DNA of 64,000 nt from Warburgia ugandensis (lineage: Eukaryota > Streptophyta > Magnoliopsida > Canellales > Canellaceae). How positions within the stretch are numbered: position 1 is the first letter of the stretch; every line of letters starts with the position of its first letter. The DNA is taken from contig CP141132.1 in the NCBI GenBank assembly GCA_035236585.1, forward strand, positions 81,582,880-81,646,879, in the 5' to 3' direction. The position numbers and the translations under genes were made by a program. Under the pieces are notes generated by a model, which had not been told where the DNA came from, searched no databases, and was given only the letters and a program-made list of their open reading frames with translations. Shown piece after piece: positions 57,529 to 64,000 of this stretch.

Positions 57529-60132
57529 TCAGACGTATGAACTGTAACCTCCTCCAAGGGGCACCCTTGGCTTGAATATAGAAACAACTGACAAATAAGG
57601 GCAGTGACTGAAGCAAATGCACTGAAGAAAAGAAGTAGAAACAGTAAGAACATAAAGGATGAAACCATATTGAATGATCAATTCATCAAATCTTAAGCAT
57701 ACTGAATCCAGATCACGTTTTTGTTGTGAGAAGTACATAGTATTTGGCCTTCTAGTGCAGTGGCACAGGAAGGAGCCTCTCTGTGGTAGGTCATAGGTTT
57801 GAGGCTGTTCATATGTGTGTGTGTGTGTGTGTCCAACACAACAAACCATAACAGAGGTTGAAAAATATTTGTAGGCAGAAACAGGCAGAGCTCACCATTA
57901 TATGATCCCAACCATTTATTTGGTTCTTATGAAATGAATACTACATGCAATAAAATTCACCCTCATTCAACAACTCTTGCCACCAAATTGTGGTTGTTTG
58001 AAAAAATAAAAACACAGAAGGCAGTTGTCCATGGTGAGGCTTCAGATCACTCAACAGTTTGGATAATTTGGTGTATGGCTCATCAAAAGCAAGCAGCAGT
58101 CACTGAACAAGTGAGACTCGCATACATAAAATAACCTCTGAATGGGTAATGCTGAAAATAAAAATGGAGGACACGCCTATAAGAGTGGATCCATGTGCAT
58201 GGTGTCATGCACCGTATGGTTGATACTCAAAATGAGTGGAAATTTTTAAGCATCCAAGGAGTTTGGCCGTTTCATGAATGCAAATCAATGCACAATGGCA
58301 AGAAACATCAAGAAATGGAAGTTATCCTTGACAAAGAGGGGGGTTTTTATAAGGGACAGGCTTCATTTTCTTCACATTTCTAGGGAAGCATGTGATTGGA
58401 CACTTGTTAAGGGGCTTGTAAGGGTTCACTTTAATCTCTACCCTCATTTGAGCCTTGTATTTTCCTCAGGTTCTTAAGAGATTTGTCTAAAAGAAAAACA
58501 AAACCAAGGATTGTTGCCTTGCTGTTTAAATGGGTTGAAAATTGAATGAAAAAAGCGTGGGCGGCCACATTGACACCTCACAAGAGGTTTCTGAATCCTC
58601 CTGCAGGAACAAGTGATTGAAATCAATTGTAAGCATGTGCATCTGAGATAATATGGGCATATGGCATGGGGGGTTTCATTGGTGACTGAAGATAAAGTCT
58701 CTAGCTCACTCAACGTGGTTCCAAGTTGAGTTGACAACCTGAATCAACACCTTATGGAGCTCGATATCAGAGATTCAGAAAGTGACAAAATATTCACGAC
58801 TACTTATCTTATGCCCCAATATATTAAGCCCAAAAAAAAGGGCAGTCCCCGTGCACGAAGCTCCTGCATATGCTGGGTCCAGGGAAGGGGTGGACCACAA
58901 CGGTTAATAATACACAGCCGTAACTTGCATTTGGCAAGAGGCTGTTTCCACGCAATCTTAATCTTGACTATGTTTTAGAGCTGCCAGCAGTAGGGAGAAC
59001 ATAACCATTTACCAATGAGCTTGTCACGATCAATTTTCTCTATGACAAACAGCTCATGTGGAAAAATTTCTAACCACTGCTGCAGAATTCAGAAGCTTTA
59101 GGAAAATAGGCTCCACCTTCAGGAAAGCAGTAGCCAGGTAGAGAAAGAAAATGGCAGTGGTGAATATGGTTAGCATTCAGCAGGTTATGGGGGCTAGTTT
59201 CTGTCTGGCCTTTAGGTTTATGTTACTCATAAAAACTCGACACACTAAAGTAAAGAGTAATGGATGGAACTTACAGGTATGCTTAGTAGCAGACCCTGAG
59301 GATCGACCAGGACAGGTAGGCCTCTTCTAGCTGATACCGGTATAAACTTCAAGGCCTGAAGAGCTCTCTGTGCAGATAACTGTACATACTCTGAACACTG
59401 GATTGTTCTTTCAGCTTTTTGGTCCATGTTACCGATTGATGAAACCATGCTCTCTTGACATTCTTCTTGATTCTGACCCTTTGACAGCTCGGCAAGATGC
59501 AGCCAATCGGCTTCCACCATGTGACGGATAACTGCTTCAGTATCATGACCAACAATGCAAGACCTGCAATGATTAATCAAATTACTTGCGATAGGATCAC
59601 CACTTATATTAGTAACCTCTGTAGGAAATCTGTTGTCAACAATCTTTTCACACACTTCCCACATAACCAAGAATCTATTCATGAAGTGACACATCTCGCC
59701 AGATTGAAGTGGTTCAGTAAGAGAAGCACTGCCAAATTTTATTTCATTCCTCAGCCCATGCTGCGCTTCAAGCTCCCTTTTGGCATTAAAATGCTGAGAT
59801 TCATCCCGTTGTAATACAATAATCCTCTGATAAGTTGACTCACTAAGAAGATTAAGTTTCTTTGCTTCGTGTAGAATAGAGTCAGATGAGTGAACATGCA
59901 AAAAGGGAACATTTGAAGCATCTGGGACCAAACAATCTGAATATGATTGTGCTTCCATGATAATCTGTTCGACCTCACTAGGAAGACCATGTTTTTGTCT
60001 TTCACATGAGTACTTGTAAGATAAATCCATATTTGATGGCTGAGGAGAATCAAGAGAACAGCAAACTAAAAGTTTTGTGCCTTTAGATCGTGGTGCTGCG
60101 CAGAGGTAACAACCAGCTGCAGTAAGGGAAGA
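57529..60132 (-). CDS. tRNA(Ile)-lysidine synthase-like protein (RASPBERRY3 type), last two exons
   Basis: The penultimate exon, 60132-59275 (286 codons), begins S-S-L-T-A-A-G-C-Y-L-C-A-A-P-R-S-K-G-T-K and ends A-R-R-G-L-P-V-L-V-D-P-Q-G-L-L-L-S-I-P before gtaagt. The last exon, 57621-57529, reads C-I-C-F-S-H-C-P-Y-L...F-K-P-R-V-P-L-G-G-G-Y-S-S-Y-V, then TGA. The family (TilS in bacteria, RSY3 in Arabidopsis) modifies the wobble C34 of tRNA-Ile(CAU) to lysidine in organelles. This part is the C-terminal region; the N-terminal P-loop ATPase exons must lie beyond the window's right edge, so the upstream intron contains the LINE at 60483-64000. The intron between the visible exons holds a SINE. 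Confidence 0.85.
57814..57831. repeat. (GT)n microsatellite
   Basis: A short GT run in the last intron of the lysidine-synthase-like gene. Confidence 0.85.
58840..58954 (-). mobile_element. Au-like SINE, 5'-truncated, in an intron
   Basis: Minus orientation, from 'gggcagtccccgtgcacgaa' through 'gggaaggggtggaccacaac' to 'ggcaagaggctgtttccacg'. A and B boxes are missing. It is sense relative to the lysidine-synthase-like gene. Confidence 0.8.
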
Positions 60133-60482
60133 CTGCAGCATGAAAGTTAGAATGTGAAGAAGAGGAAATGAATCATATATCATATGCTTATGTGGAACTT
60201 TATAAATCATAGAAAATAAATCTAATCATAGAAAAAGAAAAAACTCACTAGCGTCTATATTCATTTAGACAGAAGCAACATTCAAAAAGAGAAAAGGCAG
60301 ATGTTTTTCGATATACAAGCATAATACTGTACCAAACAAAGAATTGGCCACCCAAACTTACAATTCATTTTCATATTCCTTCCAGTACTTGATGATGGGA
60401 AAGAATAAATAGCAATCTAAGGCACTATCCTTTCCACAGAATAAAATGCTTTATCAGTTCTATTGGCAATATGTCTGGACTT
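60133..60482 (-). other. Intron of the lysidine-synthase-like gene
   Basis: AT-rich intron between the acceptor at 60133 and the 3' end of the second LINE. Nothing else is seen. Confidence 0.5.
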
Positions 60483-63400
60483 TCATCATCATCAAAGGCT
60501 TATCCCAATTAAGGGTCAGCTACATGAATCTTGTTCCTCCATTCCTTCTATCAAGGGTCATGGCCTCATTTAGTCCAAAAGTTTTCAAATCTATTCTCAC
60601 AACTTCTATCCATGTCCTTTTGGGACTTCCCTTTGACCTTTTAAAGCCTTCGACTTGGATCGACTCACTCCTAACCAGTGTCGTTTTCAATATCTGTTAA
60701 ATATGTCCAAACCATATAAGTCTACCCTCCCTAATCTTGTTACCTATTGGTGTGACTCCTAGGCTTGCTCTAATGTCTTCATTTCTAGTTCTATCGTTTC
60801 TTATCTTGTCACTCATCCATCCCAACATCCTCATTTTGACTTCGCTCGTCCTATGTATAAGTTGCTCTTTAACTACCCAACACTTTGATCCATAGAGAAT
60901 GGCCGGCCTTACAGCCATCCTATAAAATTTTCTTTTCAATTTAAGTGGCACCATAACTCTAGAGGCACATCTTCATATGTTCTAACCCACTTGGGCTCTC
61001 TAGGTAACATCCCTCTCAATCTCTCAGCTCTCATAAATTATCAATCCCAAGTATCAAAAGTGGTCTTTTGGGGGGATTCTTGGTTATCAATCTTTACTAG
61101 TGCTTCACTCTCACTCCTCTCCTAACGAAAATTGCATACTATATTTTCTGTCTTAGTTCAGCTAATTTTAAATCCTTCAGACTCTATAGCATCTTCCAGA
61201 ACTCTAGCTTTGTGTTTACACCCTCCCTTGTCTTATCAATCAAAATTATGTTATCTACAAATAACGTGCACCATTGAATCTCCTCTTGCAAATGCTTTGT
61301 TAACTTATCTATAACTAATGTGAAAAGGTACGAGTTCAATGCCAATCCCTAGTGCAATCCTATAGTGATAGAGAAATCATCAATTTTTCCGCTAGTGGTC
61401 CTAACATTTGTTAACGCTCCCTTATACATATCCTTAATTATGTTTATATACCCCCCTAAAACTCCTTTCTCACTTAACACCCACCATACTAACTCCCTAA
61501 GAACCTTACCATAAGCTTTTTCTAAATCAATAAAGACCATGTGGAGATCCTTCCACCTCTCCCTATATTTCTCAATCAATTGTCTAAGTAGGAAAATAGC
61601 TTTCATAGTAGACCTTCCAAGCATAAAACCACACTGGTTTTCCAATACACTTGTCTAATGTCTTGGTCTCTTATCGATCATTTTTTCGCAAAGTTTTGCA
61701 GTATGGCTCATAAGTTGATCTCACAATAATTAGTGCAACTCCTTATATCTCCTTTATTCTTATAAATTGGTACAATAGAGCTTTTCCTCCATTAATTTAG
61801 CATTTTCTTTGATTCTACAATCTTATTAAACAACTTCGTCAACCAAACTACCCCAGTATCTCACCTATATTGGTATACCATTGCGCCCCAGGGCCTTACC
61901 CGATTTCATCATGTTTAAGGCCTCTTTCACCTCAAGTATCATGATCCTACGGTCATACCTATATAGTCCAACGTTATTTGGGTTTACAGTTCTCACAATC
62001 TCTATTTTCTCTAGATATTTGTCATTTAGCAATTTTTTAAAATAACTTTCCTACCTTTGGTTGATCTCGTCATCTTTGACTAGTACCTTTTGGTCATCAC
62101 TTTTAATGCATTTAATATGGTCTAAGTCCTTACTCTTCTGTTCTCTTATTTTTGCAAGTTTGAATACATCTTTCTCACCTTCTCTTGACCTTAATCTATT
62201 ATAGAGATCATCATATGCCTTAAATTTAGCTTCACTTACTACTCTCTTAGCAACCTCTTTAGTATTCTTATATTGCTCAAAGTTTTCAATATTTCTAATC
62301 CTCGACCATGCTTTAAAACGCACCTGTTTCTCTTTAATAACTTTTTACACTTTTTCGCTCCACCATCAAGTTTCCTTTACTGGTTGTCTTTTACCTCCTA
62401 CAACATCTTTCACAACTTTCTTAATGGACTCGGCCATATCAGTCAACATGGTGTTTATTTCTATTTTATTGTTCCACTTTCATCTTTTTGGATATTATGT
62501 TATTTTCTCTCTTTTTAAGTTCCACCATTTAGTTTTGGACAACTATTAAGTTCATTTCCTTTCTTCTATCTCTTAATGTAAATATCCATAACAATTAACC
62601 TATGTTGTGTAGTTAAAGTCTCACCAAGTATCACCTTACAATCCTTATACATTGATCTTTTAATATTCCTAAGTAGAAAAAGGTCTATTTGACTTTGATA
62701 TAACCTACTTTCAAAGGTAAGTATTCATCTCTCTTCTTACAGTATATGTTTGCTAGACTAGGTTATATGTCAAAGTAAAATCAAGGATAGCTTCCTCCAT
62801 CTCATTTCTTTCAACCTTAATGTATTCTATCATATCCTTCCTTTTCTTTTCCGACATAACCATTTAACTCTACTCCTATAAATATCCCCTCTATGTTGGG
62901 AATTTTTTGCATTACTCTTTTCAAGTCTTCCCAAAACTGTCTCTTGATTCTAACCCACTCGTGGGGCATATGCACTTATTACATTTATGATCTTCTATCC
63001 TAGAACAAGTTTTATAAATAAAATTCTATTAATGGTTTTTTTAACATCTACAACTTTATCCTTTAATTCTTTATTCACCACTATTTATGTAGTTGAAGGT
63101 GCGACTAGTCGCCAAGTGCAAAAAGGCACAGGCATGCGACTTGATTTTGGGTGGCTCAAGGGGCATAGTCCCAATGCGCCCCTAGCTCCAAGCGCAAAAT
63201 GGTGACTTTTTTGCCATCGTTGCTGCTGTTTCGACCGTCGTCTCGCTTGTTTTCACCATTTCCTCCGCCTGATCTCACTATTGAACATGCATTGAAAACC
63301 CTCCTGCAATACTCTCTCTCTCCCTCATTTTCTCTCTATCATCATCAGCAGCAATGCGTCGCTTGACTATGGCGGTCAAATAGCACTAGAGCGTGGTCTC

Positions 63401-64000
63401 CCTTGTGTTCGCAACCCACGGTTGAGAAAAACCCTCTTCCTCTTCCTCTTCCTCTCCATCTCCTTTCTCTATCTGGTGACAAAAACTGACACCAACAAAG
63501 CCAGCGACAGCCATAATGAGGTCGGCCACCACTAACCCTACAATCTTAGTCGAGTTTCTCTCCCTTCTCCTCTGTCTATCTCTCTCTCCTCTTCCTCCTT
63601 CCTCTTCTTCCATCTTCTCTCTCTCTCTCTACTAGTTATAGGTTTCTGGTTTCTTTCGTAAAGAAAGTGTCAAATGAAGTCATTCTTAAGACAGGAGTGT
63701 CATTATCAACTCTAGCTCTCCTTTATAAAAATAAATAAATTCTAACATATGTTTATATATTATATATGCTTTTTTTAATCATTTAAATTTTTATTTTTTT
63801 AATTTTGCACATGGATCTAAGTCGCACCTAGTTGCACCCCTTGCGCTTGGCTGCACCTTGCGCCAATGACTACATAGACCACTATCCCTACACTATTTCT
63901 ATTATTATCCTTTCCTACGTATCATAGCTTATACCAATCAATTTCTCTAGTATTAGCCCCTTTCTACTTGGTTTCTTGAACACAAGTTATGTTGATTCTC
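60483..64000 (-). mobile_element. Second RTE-type LINE, decayed, continues past the window edge
   Basis: It is collinear with the LINE at 46648-49735: the 3' (GAT)n end is at 60483-60494; the C-terminal region at 60954-60697 (M-V-P-L-K-L-K-R-K-F-Y, M-L-G-W-M-S-D); RT core at 61645-61349 ([20 protein letters not shown]); linker at 62323-62051; endonuclease region from about 62580 to the window end. Many frameshifts and stops are present, and the catalytic-motif region is degraded. It is split by a hAT-like insertion (63085-63877). It lies in the same orientation as the lysidine-synthase-like gene. Confidence 0.88.
63085..63877. mobile_element. hAT-like non-autonomous DNA element nested in the LINE
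   Basis: 793 bp flanked by a perfect 8-bp direct repeat, accactat (63077-63084 and 63878-63885), exactly where the LINE's collinearity breaks ('...ccactatt' to '...ccctacactatttc'). The termini are imperfect inverted repeats: the left end reads ttatgtagt, and the reverse complement of the right end reads ctatgtagt; both subterminal regions contain aaggtgc and gtgcgac motifs. An 8-bp duplication with short terminal inverted repeats fits the hAT superfamily. The interior is CT-rich and encodes no transposase. Confidence 0.7.

Noticed and set aside
63386-63613. Glutamate/arginine-rich minus-strand frame
   Set aside because: It is the antisense of the CT-rich interior of the hAT-like element and is low complexity.

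Overview
This window is nuclear DNA of a flowering plant. The evidence is split genes with canonical GT-AG introns, very AT-rich spacers, plant-type gene families, and plant retroposons (Au-type SINEs, RTE-type LINEs, LTR fragments). Long TE-filled introns and abundant Au-like SINEs suggest a larger-genome, possibly early-diverging angiosperm, but the species is an inference I cannot confirm.

Layout. 1-413 (+): last two exons of a KDEL-tailed protein disulfide isomerase-like protein. 414-7258: spacer with a LINE relic (1966-2290) and a decayed ~1.25-kb tandem duplication. 7259-11802 (-): complete 12-exon TauE/SafE-family membrane protein, 478 aa, reconstructed in phase, with a TATA box near 12700. 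12.7-28.9 kb: spacer with scattered Au-like SINEs and an RNase H relic. 28926-33951 (+): 3' exons of a chloroplast rhomboid (RBL11-like) that lack the catalytic serine, have lost one splice donor and are split by an LTR-like block; probably a pseudogene. 35203-38520 (-): PPR protein of the At5g25630/At5g21222 type whose last exon carries a SINE with a perfect 19-bp target duplication. 40.2-44.2 kb: spacer with a SINE split by a probable solo LTR. 44191-53069 (+): Mpv17/PMP22-family protein (like At3g24570), 216 aa, with an ~8-kb first intron holding an RTE LINE. 53.1-57.5 kb: F-box relics and SINE pieces. 57529-60132 (-): last two exons of a tRNA(Ile)-lysidine synthase-like protein (RASPBERRY3 type). 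60483-64000 (-): a second RTE LINE split by a hAT-like element with an 8-bp target duplication.

The host genes are unrelated housekeeping or organelle genes, not an operon. The Mpv17 and RASPBERRY3-like genes lie tail to tail, and from memory they are also neighbours in Arabidopsis (At3g24570/At3g24560). The most notable features are effects of mobile elements on genes: a 201-bp in-frame SINE insertion that adds two stop codons to the PPR gene, a rhomboid that has lost its active site, and three nested TE arrangements. I see no CRISPR array, rRNA gene, intact tRNA gene or novel multi-gene system.
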